Shown here piece after piece: positions 56,322 through 64,000 of a DNA stretch of 64,000 nt. How positions within the stretch are numbered: position 1 is the stretch's first letter; every line of letters begins with the position of its first letter. This DNA is from Muribaculaceae bacterium. GTDB lineage: Bacteria > Bacteroidota > Bacteroidia > Bacteroidales > Muribaculaceae. The position numbers and the translations under genes were made by a program. Location of the stretch: positions 333,069 through 397,068 of the forward strand of contig JAEETL010000001.1 in NCBI GenBank assembly GCA_016290325.1, in the 5' to 3' direction. The notes under the pieces were generated by a model, which was not told the DNA's origin, ran no database searches, and saw only the letters and a list, made by a program, of their open reading frames with translations.

Positions 56322-56465
56322 GTGATTGAGAATAGTTTTATTAAATGATTGATACAATTATTTTAGTAGTTAGACGTATTGAATAATGGTTTGGGTTGCA
56401 ACACATGGTGTTAAAACTTCCAAACTAGCCTGCAAAGTTACATTTTTTTTGATAATGAGGTCGTT

Positions 56466-56882
56466 TTACACTTGATTTTCTGATTCTTCCTGCTCCTTTT
56501 TCTGCTCTTTTTCTCTGGCTTTTACCCTCCGAAATCTCTTTCCATTCAGGATGAATGCAATGATCAGGAGAATGCATCCAAACACGATTCCTGCTATAAT
56601 GGGAGTTGTGAAGTGATTGATGCGATCTATCCAAAGAAGTACCAACACGCCAAAGCAAAACCAGCCGCAGCCGCCGGTTTCATCCTCTTCTAATGTCAGT
56701 GATTTGAAGTAATCACCGATGATGGTAAGTGAAATGCCATACATCATGCACACTCTGAACCAGTCGTTTTGGGGAACGATGCTGTCGGGGAAGAAATCTA
56801 GAATCGTCCCTCCAAAGAAGATCAGAACTCCAATTGCGGTCAGTACACGATATAGTGTCTTATTTGTCTTTTCGGTCAGCAT
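56466..56882 (-). CDS. Predicted membrane protein
   Basis: 138 aa, no family recognised. Four hydrophobic segments (about residues 12-29, 42-56, 74-86 and 93-112) and a highly charged, lysine/glutamate-rich C-terminal tail (RRVKAREKEQKKEQEESE). Same strand as the sigma-factor unit upstream, 77 bases away, so it could be part of it. No promoter was found in front of it. Confidence 0.6.
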   Translation of the reverse strand: MLTEKTNKTLYRVLTAIGVLIFFGGTILDFFPDSIVPQNDWFRVCMMYGISLTIIGDYFKSLTLEEDETGGCGWFCFGVLVLLWIDRINHFTTPIIAGIVFGCILLIIAFILNGKRFRRVKAREKEQKKEQEESENQV

Positions 56883-56959
56883 AGTCGTAGTGTTTTATTG
56901 TTATTCACCCATCATGACGCAGCAAGTGATCAAATAACTATAATAAACTAGATGTGTGG

Positions 56960-57568
56960 TTACTGTTCGCGGGTGAGTTCGTTGATTTGGTCGATCATCT
57001 CATCGTTGGCACGTTGCATCTTGTTGAAGATGCGCAGGCCGATGAGACCGCCGATGATGGCACCGACAAAAATCCCGACAATGCTTCCCCAAGCGGCCGC
57101 GGTGCCGTAGGGCAGATTCAGCATGAAGTATTCGTAACAGAACCATGCGAGCCAGAGGATGGCCACTCCGATGCCGATGCGCTGGCCGATGACGCGGTTC
57201 TTCTTCATTTTGATGAGTTTGTTGGCTGTCTCGACCAAGTCGTCACCCATGTGTGACACGTCCATGCGGTTGATGAAGTAGTCAGATGTCAGCGATGCCA
57301 GCATGAAAATAATGGTGAAGATAATGAGTGGCCATGACAATCCCACTTGATATTTCATCATGATGTAAAGGGGTATGCAAGCGACGGCGACAAAGCCAAG
57401 CTTGAAGATCATATTGTGCACACCTTTCATCTTGCCCTGGATGGTCTTTTTCACCAGGTCCTCGTTCAGGCGTCCCTGCTGATCCACTTTTTGCTTGAGA
57501 TCATTGATTTGGCGGCGCAGGTCGTCAAGTTCGTTGTAGTCGTTAAAGTTGCTGTTCTGGTTTTCCAT
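56960..57568 (-). CDS. Membrane protein encoded next to an ECF sigma factor
   Basis: 202 aa, no family recognised. A cytosolic N terminus of about 60 residues with a predicted coiled coil (LDDLRRQINDLKQKVDQQG) is followed by two pairs of membrane segments (about 58-95 and 130-170) and a short charged tail. It begins 17 bases after the sigma-factor stop codon, the usual place of an anti-sigma factor, although it has no zinc-binding or FecR motif. Anti-sigma role is inferred from position only. Confidence 0.6.
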   Translation of the reverse strand: MENQNSNFNDYNELDDLRRQINDLKQKVDQQGRLNEDLVKKTIQGKMKGVHNMIFKLGFVAVACIPLYIMMKYQVGLSWPLIIFTIIFMLASLTSDYFINRMDVSHMGDDLVETANKLIKMKKNRVIGQRIGIGVAILWLAWFCYEYFMLNLPYGTAAAWGSIVGIFVGAIIGGLIGLRIFNKMQRANDEMIDQINELTREQ

Positions 57569-57585
57569 ATCGATTGTGTGGTTGT

Positions 57586-58059
57586 TTAGTTCATCTGTTT
57601 AAGTTGCTCCTTGATGCGGTAGAGGCGAACTGACACGTTCTTGACGTTGATGCCCACAATCTGGGCAATCTCGTCATAGCTCATGTTTTCGAGCCACAGC
57701 AAGACGATGGCCCGGTCAAAGGGTTGAAGCCGCTGAATGCGCTCGTGCAGCATGTCGGTCTGGCGGTTGTCGGCGTCATTCTTGTCGAACAGGTCGATGC
57801 CTTCCATGAGCGGTTGAGTCTTGTGACTCTTCTTCTTGCGGTCGATGGAGATACAGGAGTTCAGGGTCACCTTGTAAATCCATGTCTTCAAGTCGCTCTT
57901 GCCCTTAAAGGAAGCACAACCTTGCCACAACTTGATGAGTGCCTCCTGGAAGAGGTCATCGACCTCCTCCTTGTCCTTGGAGAACATGTAGCACACGGTG
58001 TAGATGGTGCCCTTGTTCTCACGGATGATGCGTGCAAATTCGGCTTCGTTGATTTCCAT
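57586..58059 (-). CDS. ECF-type RNA polymerase sigma factor
   Basis: 157 aa. Region 2 with VDDLFQEALIKLWQGCASF and LKTWIYKVTLNSCISIDRKK; region 4 with MSYDEIAQIVGINVKNVSVRLYRIKEQL, the helix-turn-helix that reads the -35 element. It is followed by a membrane protein gene likely to control it. Distinct from the sigma factor at 60121. Confidence 0.93.
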   Translation of the reverse strand: MEINEAEFARIIRENKGTIYTVCYMFSKDKEEVDDLFQEALIKLWQGCASFKGKSDLKTWIYKVTLNSCISIDRKKKSHKTQPLMEGIDLFDKNDADNRQTDMLHERIQRLQPFDRAIVLLWLENMSYDEIAQIVGINVKNVSVRLYRIKEQLKQMN

Positions 58060-58173
58060 TGTTCAAATCATTTTACCCTTTAGACGCAAGCTTGAACTAA
58101 AAAACTACACAATATCTTGATTATTTTCTTTTTTATCCTTCTCTACTGGAAACTGAGGACTAGGGACTGGAAA

Positions 58174-60003
58174 CTAAAAAGTTTGCATGTCCACGAGGTG
58201 CTTATAGGCTCCCTCACGGGCGATGAGCTCGTCGTGGGTGCCGCGTTCGATGATGCGGCCGTCCTGCATCACGCAGATCAGGTCGGCATTCTTGATGGTG
58301 CTCAGGCGGTGGGCGATGACCAGCGTGGTACGGTTGCGCATGAGCTTGTCGAGCGCGTCCTGCACGAGGTGCTCGCTCTCTGTGTCGAGGGCACTGGTGG
58401 CCTCATCCAGGATAAGGATGGGCGGATTCTTCAGGATGGCGCGGGCGATGCTGATGCGCTGGCGCTGTCCACCCGACAGCTTGCAGCCGCGGTCACCGAT
58501 GTTGGTGTCGAAGCCCTGCTCGCTCGCCATGATGAAGTCGTAGGCGTTGGCGATGCGGGCTGCTTCCTCAACCTGCTCGCGGGTGGCGCTCTCGACACCG
58601 AAGGTGATATTATTATAGAAGGTGTCGTTGAACAAGATGGCCTCTTGGTTCACGTTGCCCATGAGGCTACGCAGGTCGGTGATATCGAGCTGGCGAATGT
58701 CGGTACCGTCGATGCTGACGGAGCCCTCCTGCACGTCATAGAAGCGCGGCAACAGGTCGGCCATCGTCGTCTTACCGCTGCCGCTTTGGCCCACGAGGGC
58801 GACGGTCTGGCCCCGCTTGATGTCTAGAGTCACGCCATCGATGACCCATGCGTCGCCGTAGCGGAACCGCACGTCCTTATACTGGATGCCTTGTTCCATC
58901 TTAGTCAGGGGAGCAGGGTTCTCAGGGCTCTTGATGGGGTTGTCGGCAGCGAGGATCTTGTCGATGCGTTCCATCGATGCGAGACCGCGCTGGATGCTGT
59001 AGGCGGCTTTGGACAGGTCCTTGGCGGGATTAATGATGTTGTAGAAGATCACCATGTAGTAGATGAACTTGGGCGCGGTGAGGCTACCGCCATGGCCACC
59101 CAGGATGAGCGTGCCGCCGAACCACAGCACGATGGCGATGGTCAGTGTGCCCAGGAACTCGCTCATGGGGTGGGCGAGGACGTAGCGGCGGTTCATCCGT
59201 GTCTGGATGGAGCGGAATTTCTCGTTTTCGCCCTCAAAGCGGCGATTCACCTTATCCTCGGCGTTGAAGGCCTTGACAATGCGCAGGCCGCCGATGGTCT
59301 CCTCGATGTTGCTCAGCAGCACACCCCACTGGTTCTGTCCCTCGAGCGAAACGCGCTTCAGGCGCTTGCCCACACGGCCCATAATCCATCCGGCAATGGG
59401 CAACAGCACGAGCACGAACAGGGTCAACTGCCAGCTGATGACAATCATCATCACCAGGCAGGCGATAATCATGATGGGGTTCTTGAACAGCATGTCGAGC
59501 GAGGTCATGATGGAGTTCTCGACCTCGGTCACATCACCGCTCATGCGTGCCATCACGTCGCCCTTGCGCTCGTTGGAGAAGAAGCCGATGGGCAAAGAGG
59601 TGATTTTGGTGTAAATCTGGTTGCGGATGTCACGCACCACGCCGGTGCGTATGGGAATCATGTAGAAGAAACTCAGGTAACTGCTGCCCGTTTTCAAGCC
59701 GGTCATGAACACCAGCGCCGCAGCGATGCAGGCCAACGCCGTCGATTGTCCGTAGCGCTCGATGATGCACTGCACATAGTAGTAGAAGTCGTTGACCACC
59801 ACGTCCTGCAGGCTTGCTGATCCAAGGGCCATGAACTCATAGTGGTTGGTGTTCAGCCCGAACAACATCTCCAGGATGGGGATGATCAGCGCGAACGAGA
59901 ACAGCGTCAGGAACGCGGCCAGCAGGTTGAACAGGATGTTCAACACGATGTATTTCTTGTAGGGCGGCACAAACCGCTTCAACAGTTGCCAAAAACCTTT
60001 CAT
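58174..60003 (-). CDS. MsbA-like ABC exporter (fused permease and ATPase)
   Basis: 609 aa. Six membrane segments in the first 320 residues, then the nucleotide-binding domain: Walker A GQSGSGKTT near residue 400, signature LSGGQRQR near 502, Walker B ILILDEATSALD and H-loop IAHRLST. The homodimer would flip lipids or lipid A core, or drugs. A minus-strand TAATTTTG at 60009-60016 places the promoter only about 5 bases from the start codon. No lipid-A genes adjoin it. Confidence 0.9.
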   Translation of the reverse strand: MKGFWQLLKRFVPPYKKYIVLNILFNLLAAFLTLFSFALIIPILEMLFGLNTNHYEFMALGSASLQDVVVNDFYYYVQCIIERYGQSTALACIAAALVFMTGLKTGSSYLSFFYMIPIRTGVVRDIRNQIYTKITSLPIGFFSNERKGDVMARMSGDVTEVENSIMTSLDMLFKNPIMIIACLVMMIVISWQLTLFVLVLLPIAGWIMGRVGKRLKRVSLEGQNQWGVLLSNIEETIGGLRIVKAFNAEDKVNRRFEGENEKFRSIQTRMNRRYVLAHPMSEFLGTLTIAIVLWFGGTLILGGHGGSLTAPKFIYYMVIFYNIINPAKDLSKAAYSIQRGLASMERIDKILAADNPIKSPENPAPLTKMEQGIQYKDVRFRYGDAWVIDGVTLDIKRGQTVALVGQSGSGKTTMADLLPRFYDVQEGSVSIDGTDIRQLDITDLRSLMGNVNQEAILFNDTFYNNITFGVESATREQVEEAARIANAYDFIMASEQGFDTNIGDRGCKLSGGQRQRISIARAILKNPPILILDEATSALDTESEHLVQDALDKLMRNRTTLVIAHRLSTIKNADLICVMQDGRIIERGTHDELIAREGAYKHLVDMQTF

Positions 60004-60008
60004 AACTG

Positions 60009-60047
60009 CAAAATTACATAGATTTCAAAGATAATCAGTTACCTTTG
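60009..60047. promoter_or_regulatory. Divergent -7 boxes for the MsbA-like and sigma-factor genes
   Basis: Minus strand TAATTTTG (60009-60016) and plus strand TACCTTTG (60040-60047). The -33 elements are weak for both. The minus-strand box ends 6 bases from the ABC exporter start. Confidence 0.5.
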
Positions 60048-60120
60048 TTGAAAAAACACTCGAAACGGGTTTACATTTTCCTGACCTGAAACGTCTATTA
60101 AGTGTAATTGACCCACGACT

Positions 60121-60612
60121 ATGACAAAAAGTGAATTGGAAATACTGTTCAAAACGCACTACGCGGCGATGTACCGACTGGCTGTGTCGTTCCTCTATGA
60201 CGAGGACGAGGCACGCGATGTCGTGAGCGACGTTTTCGCCTCGTTGCTCGGCGGCGGACTGGCCATCCGCACCGACAACGCCCGCGGTTTTTTGCTGACG
60301 TGCGTGCGTAACAGTTGCATCAGTGTGATTCGACACAAGCAGATGCGGGAACGCTTCATCAAGCTCTATTCAACAAAAGCCGAACCGTTAGTCGATGGCC
60401 CCGATGATTCGATGATGCTTGCCGAATTGCGTAACTTCATCGACAATCAATTGCCGCCGCTCACACGCCGCATCTTCACCCTGCGCTACCTGCAGGACAT
60501 GACCTGCCAGCAGGTCGCCGAGGCCGTGGGCGTGAGCCGCGTGACGGTCCATCACCATTTGTCACAGTCGCTGGAGAAAATCAACGCTTATTTCAACAAT
60601 CAAAAACAATAG
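60121..60612 (+). CDS. ECF-type RNA polymerase sigma factor
   Basis: 163 aa of the Bacteroidota FecI-like group. Region 2: YDEDEARDVVSDVFASLLGG and RGFLLTCVRNSCISVIRHK; region 4: LRYLQDMTCQQVAEAVGVSRVTVHHHLSQSL. It starts a three-gene unit, sigma factor, DUF4974 anti-sigma, outer membrane receptor, the classic layout for signal transfer from the outer membrane to transcription. Confidence 0.94.
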   Translation: MTKSELEILFKTHYAAMYRLAVSFLYDEDEARDVVSDVFASLLGGGLAIRTDNARGFLLTCVRNSCISVIRHKQMRERFIKLYSTKAEPLVDGPDDSMMLAELRNFIDNQLPPLTRRIFTLRYLQDMTCQQVAEAVGVSRVTVHHHLSQSLEKINAYFNNQKQ

Positions 60613-60617
60613 ACATT

Positions 60618-61241
60618 ATGGAACAGAACGATAAAATCCGTCTCTTGCTCGACATGCACGACCATCCCGAGAATTACAGCGACGAGCGGTTGGCCGCCAT
60701 GCTTGATGACGAAATGCAGGAGCAACTGGCCACCGCCAAGCGCGCGATGACCGATATCCCCGAGCCTGATGTGGATGCTGAGTGGCAATGCTTCGAGCAA
60801 CAACATTTCGCCCCGGTGAAAAATCGCAGCTGGCTCAAGGTCGCCGCCATTCTCCTCGGTGTGATTATGCTCTCAGCTTTCACCTATGCCGCCATCCATG
60901 CCGTGCGCCATAGCACCGTTGATAAAGCGAAAGAACCCACCGAGGATGTTGTTACTGCAACGCAGCCCGAATCAACCGTAGGGCCTCGCCTTGGCGTGGC
61001 CGACTCCGCAACCGTGGCCGTGGAGCCGATTGTCTTTGACAATCTTCCCCTTGACCAGATGCTGGAAAAGATTGCGCCCCACTACGGCATGCAGGTCGAG
61101 TTCCGCAACGAGGACGCTCGCGTGCTGCGCTTCTACTTCGTGTGGCAGCCCGATGAGGACTTGGATGCGGTGCTCGAGCGCCTCAACCTGTTCGAGAGTG
61201 TGAATATCAGTAAGGAGGGCAATACAATCGTGGTGGAATGA
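60618..61241 (+). CDS. Membrane protein with DUF4974 domain (FecR-type anti-sigma factor)
   Basis: 207 aa. A cytosolic N-terminal part of about 70 residues, one membrane segment (LKVAAILLGVIMLSAFTYAA, about 75-94), a linker, then the DUF4974/FecR C-terminal domain from about 135 (FDNLPLDQMLEKIAPHYGMQ to NTIVVE). The central FecR domain of full-length members is missing, making it short. The linker includes an in-frame copy of the dispersed palindrome (60978-61001). It starts 5 bases after the sigma factor and overlaps the receptor gene. Confidence 0.85.
   Translation: MEQNDKIRLLLDMHDHPENYSDERLAAMLDDEMQEQLATAKRAMTDIPEPDVDAEWQCFEQQHFAPVKNRSWLKVAAILLGVIMLSAFTYAAIHAVRHSTVDKAKEPTEDVVTATQPESTVGPRLGVADSATVAVEPIVFDNLPLDQMLEKIAPHYGMQVEFRNEDARVLRFYFVWQPDEDLDAVLERLNLFESVNISKEGNTIVVE
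60978..61001 (+). repeat. Dispersed REP-like palindrome inside a coding sequence
   Basis: Identical over 24 bases to the intergenic copies at 863-886 and 29454-29477. Here it encodes VGPRLGVA in frame in the periplasmic linker of the DUF4974 protein. Confidence 0.85.
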
Positions 61242-63754
61242 TGGCAAGACGCATGATATTTATCGTGGCATGCCTGTGCATCGCCACGGCAGTCTTCGGG
61301 CAGCGGGTGACGCGGACGTTCAATGACGTGTCGATGAGCGAGGCGCTCAAGTGGCTTAACGAGCGGGGTGGGGAATACAACATCAGTTTTCTCTTCAATG
61401 AGTTGGAGGACTTCAGGGTGACGACGTCGGTCAAGAACAAGTCGGTGCCCGATGCCATCCAGCAACTGATCGGCTTCTATCCCATCAAGATGACCGTGCA
61501 AGGCAAGGAAATCGCCGTCGAGTGCCCGCAGAAGGCCTCCACGCGCTACAAGGGCACCGTCCTCGACGAGACGGGCCAGCCGTTGCCCTATGCCAACGTG
61601 GCCCTGCTCTCGCCACGAGACTCCACACTCATCACCGGTGGCGTGACCAACGAGAGCGGTCTGTTCGTCATCCCATGTGACCAGAGCGGCGTCCTCGCCC
61701 GCATCACCTACGTGGGCTACCGCCCCGTCTATCGCCACTGCAAATCATCCCACCTGGGCACCATCAAAATGCAGCCCGACCAATACACCTTGGCCAGCGT
61801 CACCGTCAAGGGCGAACGGCCGATAGTTAAGGCTGAAAACGGACACTTGACATACAACATGCCGCAACTGTTGGAAATTCTGCCAGCCGATGATGCCTAC
61901 GAAGCCTTGACTCGTATTCCGGGCGTGACGGACGGCGGCGACGGACTGTCCTTCGCAGGGCAATCGGCAACACTCATCATCAACGGCAAGCCAACAACGC
62001 TAAGTGCCGAGCAAGTGGTGGAGCGGTTGAAGCAGATGCCTGCCGCGCAACTGTCCAAAGCCGAGGTGATGCCGTCGGCTCCAGCCAAGTACCATGTGCG
62101 CGGGATGGCTATCAACATTGTAACGAAAGATTTCGCTGGCACAAACCAATTTTCAGGACAGCTGAAGGGCGGTTGGCAGCAGAGCAAATATGGCACAGGT
62201 TTTGTGGGCGGCAGCATCATCTATAATCATGGAAAGTTGGGCATAGACGCGTCTTACAAGTTCACCGATGGCACGGGCTATGGACAGGTGGAGCACGAGG
62301 CCAACCATCCTCTCAATGGTCAACGTGTGTACTACAGTGACAAGACCCGCAACCGCAGCGAGGGCTTAAGCCATGATTATCGCATGGGTATAGACTATGC
62401 CATCGCGGCCGATCATCGCCTGAGCCTGGCCTACACGGGGCAATGGAATTCCACCCGTTCCACCAACACCACGACAGGCACGGCGCAATCCGTACAACAC
62501 TCCCGTCAACACGAGTATCTGCACAACGTTGATGCCAGTTATTCGGCTCCGTTCGGCCTGCAACTCGGCGTTTCCTATACCAACTATCAGGAACCCCGGA
62601 CACAGAACCTTGACGGCGAGTTGTATGACATCAGCCGCAACCTCTATGTCGATAGCCGTCAGAAGGTGAGCAAGTGGCTCTTTACAGCAGACCAAACCCA
62701 CACCTTGCCGAAAGGTTGGGAACTGAGTTATGGCGGCAAAGTGCAGTTCACCAATAACAACAGCTATCAGACCACCCTCGATGCAAATCGCCAACCCCTG
62801 CCCGATGCCACCTCACACGTTAACTATGACGAGCGCATCATGAATGGCTATGTGGGAGTGAGCAAACAAATTGGCGAGTCGTTAAGCCTTGAAACATCGG
62901 TGACAGCCGAGCAGTATCACGCCACCAAATGGAACGAGTGGCGCATCTATCCGCAGTTCAATGCCATGTGGAATATCAATGACAAGAACATGCTCAACTT
63001 TGGTATCAGCAGTCAAGCCATCTATCCCAGTTACTGGAGCACGATGAGCAGCATCTACTACGCATCGGCCTACAGCGAGATATGGGGTAATCCCGACCTG
63101 AAACCGATGTCAAAATATGACTTCAACTTGATGTGGCAACTCAACCGCAAATACACCTTCTCGGCCTTCGCCATGTTGGAGCCCGACTATTTCGTGCAGA
63201 TGGCCTATCAGCCGTCAGACCGCATGGCCGTTGTGATGAAGGAGACCAATTTTGACTATTCCAACTACTTCGGCTTGCAAGCCTCGGCGCAATTTCGTGT
63301 TGGTGGCTGGCTCAACGGCAACGTCATGGCTACGGCCCTCTATCGCCACGATAAAACGGACAGTTTCTTTGACCTGCCTATTGACCGCACCTTCCTTTCG
63401 GGAATATTGGGTGGTATGGTTGCGGCTAAACTGTCTTCGCGGCACAATATTCAGTTTATCCTGAATCCGTTTTTCCAGACGAAGGCCATCCAAGGTGTCT
63501 ATGACATCGATCCGCTGCTGCGGCTCAATGCGACCCTCCGTTATACCTCCGGCAACGGTAAGTGGAGTTTTGTTGCGCAAGGTGACAACATCCTGAATGC
63601 TCACATCAACACGCACTCCTGCATAGCCAATCAGGACTATGCCATGCGTCTATGGATGCCCTACACCACCTACTCGTTAACCGTCATCTACCGTGTCGGC
63701 AACTTCAAGGAGAAGAAAACCAAGGCTGTTGACACCTCGCGCATGGGATATTGA
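61238..63754 (+). CDS. Outer membrane receptor with STN-like N-terminal domain
   Basis: 838 aa; start ATG at 61238 overlaps the previous stop (a second ATG at 61241 is possible). Signal peptide (MIFIVACLCIATAVFG), an STN-like domain (FNDVSMSEALKWLNERGG to KEIAVE, about residues 27-90), a carboxypeptidase-regulatory-like beta domain (YKGTVLDETGQPLPYANVAL, about 102-180), a plug (LTRIPGVTDGGDGLSFAGQS) and an OMP_b-brl-type barrel rich in Y/W. It should be the signal-receiving receptor of the sigma/anti-sigma pair. Ligand unknown; no SusD partner within the window. Confidence 0.88.
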   Translation: MMARRMIFIVACLCIATAVFGQRVTRTFNDVSMSEALKWLNERGGEYNISFLFNELEDFRVTTSVKNKSVPDAIQQLIGFYPIKMTVQGKEIAVECPQKASTRYKGTVLDETGQPLPYANVALLSPRDSTLITGGVTNESGLFVIPCDQSGVLARITYVGYRPVYRHCKSSHLGTIKMQPDQYTLASVTVKGERPIVKAENGHLTYNMPQLLEILPADDAYEALTRIPGVTDGGDGLSFAGQSATLIINGKPTTLSAEQVVERLKQMPAAQLSKAEVMPSAPAKYHVRGMAINIVTKDFAGTNQFSGQLKGGWQQSKYGTGFVGGSIIYNHGKLGIDASYKFTDGTGYGQVEHEANHPLNGQRVYYSDKTRNRSEGLSHDYRMGIDYAIAADHRLSLAYTGQWNSTRSTNTTTGTAQSVQHSRQHEYLHNVDASYSAPFGLQLGVSYTNYQEPRTQNLDGELYDISRNLYVDSRQKVSKWLFTADQTHTLPKGWELSYGGKVQFTNNNSYQTTLDANRQPLPDATSHVNYDERIMNGYVGVSKQIGESLSLETSVTAEQYHATKWNEWRIYPQFNAMWNINDKNMLNFGISSQAIYPSYWSTMSSIYYASAYSEIWGNPDLKPMSKYDFNLMWQLNRKYTFSAFAMLEPDYFVQMAYQPSDRMAVVMKETNFDYSNYFGLQASAQFRVGGWLNGNVMATALYRHDKTDSFFDLPIDRTFLSGILGGMVAAKLSSRHNIQFILNPFFQTKAIQGVYDIDPLLRLNATLRYTSGNGKWSFVAQGDNILNAHINTHSCIANQDYAMRLWMPYTTYSLTVIYRVGNFKEKKTKAVDTSRMGY

Positions 63755-63822
63755 ACCCCATGCCGCGACGGCAACGACGAGAAATCCCGCCTGTAAGTGA
63801 GAATCTCAATTCACCCGCATTG

Positions 63823-63902
63823 TAGAGACGCAAAATTTTGCGTCTTAAGGGTGGCATTTAGGTGAAGCCTAACGATTAGAGACGCAAGATTTTGCGTCTC
63901 TA
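63823..63902. repeat. Two copies of a perfect-palindrome repeat
   Basis: GACGCAAAATTTTGCGTC (63827-63844) with TAGA before it, and a second copy with one base changed (63877-63902). The 30 bases between them are unrelated. They form stable hairpins without a T-tract. Confidence 0.8.
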
Positions 63903-63964
63903 CAGACCTTCAGAATGATTACTTGTTGAAATGCTAAGGAGTATTTGTAGCATGTCGAAAAAAA

Positions 63965-63996
63965 GACGGTCGCGGGTGAATGCACCTGCGACCGTC
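63965..63996 (-). terminator. Terminator for a minus-strand gene beyond the window
   Basis: GACGGTCGC.../...GCGACCGTC hairpin preceded by AAAAAAA, which becomes a T-tract on the minus strand. It implies a gene entering from the right on the minus strand. Confidence 0.75.
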
Positions 63997-64000
63997 AACG

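Overview
The window reads as a chromosome segment of a gut-type Bacteroidales bacterium, most likely in the Prevotellaceae/Muribaculaceae neighbourhood; I cannot place the genus from sequence alone. The support is the Bacteroidota promoter signature (TTTG, 19-21 nt, TAnnTTTG) in front of many genes, a type IX secretion protein (PorV) and a cargo with a type IX sorting tail, OMP_b-brl/TonB-type receptors, a NigD-like lipoprotein, a sufBCDS cluster, and five secreted proteins ending in duplicated dockerin-like calcium loops. No insertion sequence, prophage or CRISPR array was seen.

Layout. 1-4.0 kb: 3' end of a BspA-like/dockerin protein, then porV-ispF-acyltransferase. 4.1-11.6 kb: sufB-sufC-sufD-sufS, followed by a more AT-rich acyltransferase and a CotH-kinase/dockerin protein. 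11.8-16.0 kb (minus): glycosyltransferase, cysS, DUF3467, NigD-like lipoprotein and a LolD-like ATPase. 16.0-22.1 kb: repeats, a SAM-II riboswitch and metK, an AT-rich DpnII-type (GATC) restriction-modification island with a DpnD-like small protein and a highly structured leader, then ruvB. 22.2-29.4 kb: a flippase, a modular dockerin protein, a second CotH/dockerin protein, and recA. 29.7-33.1 kb (minus): the arginine deiminase operon arcA-arcB-arcC. 33.3-36.6 kb (minus): a large type IX cargo with a thioredoxin-like CGWC domain. 36.9-40.9 kb: a candidate structured ncRNA, a small membrane protein, tRNA-Arg(ACG), an LRR/dockerin protein and a fold-back element. 40.9-46.1 kb: a TonB-type receptor divergent from a histidine kinase/response regulator pair, and an L,D-transpeptidase. 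46.5-53.3 kb: enolase, a lipocalin-like protein, DUF2752 and CD225 membrane proteins, an O-methyltransferase, a GxxExxY protein, aroQ, a MaoC-like protein, a LolE-like permease and rbfA. 53.5-63.8 kb: an M16 peptidase, membrane proteins with an ECF sigma factor, an MsbA-like ABC exporter, and a second ECF sigma/DUF4974 anti-sigma/outer-membrane receptor operon.

How genes fit together. Housekeeping genes (metK, ruvB, recA, eno, cysS, rbfA, suf) are interleaved with cell-surface genes. Envelope themes recur: type IX export, dockerin-tailed proteins, lipoprotein release (LolD-like and LolE-like), and two receptor loci each tied to a regulator.

The observations I rate highest are a SAM-II aptamer before metK whose downstream sequence forms a complete start-codon switch by perfect complementarities; a promoter-fold-back-terminator unit at 36.9-37.2 kb that looks like an unannotated ncRNA; the nested-hairpin leader of the restriction-modification genes; a dispersed palindrome that has also inserted in frame inside an anti-sigma gene; and several genes whose promoter -7 box lies only a few bases before the start codon.
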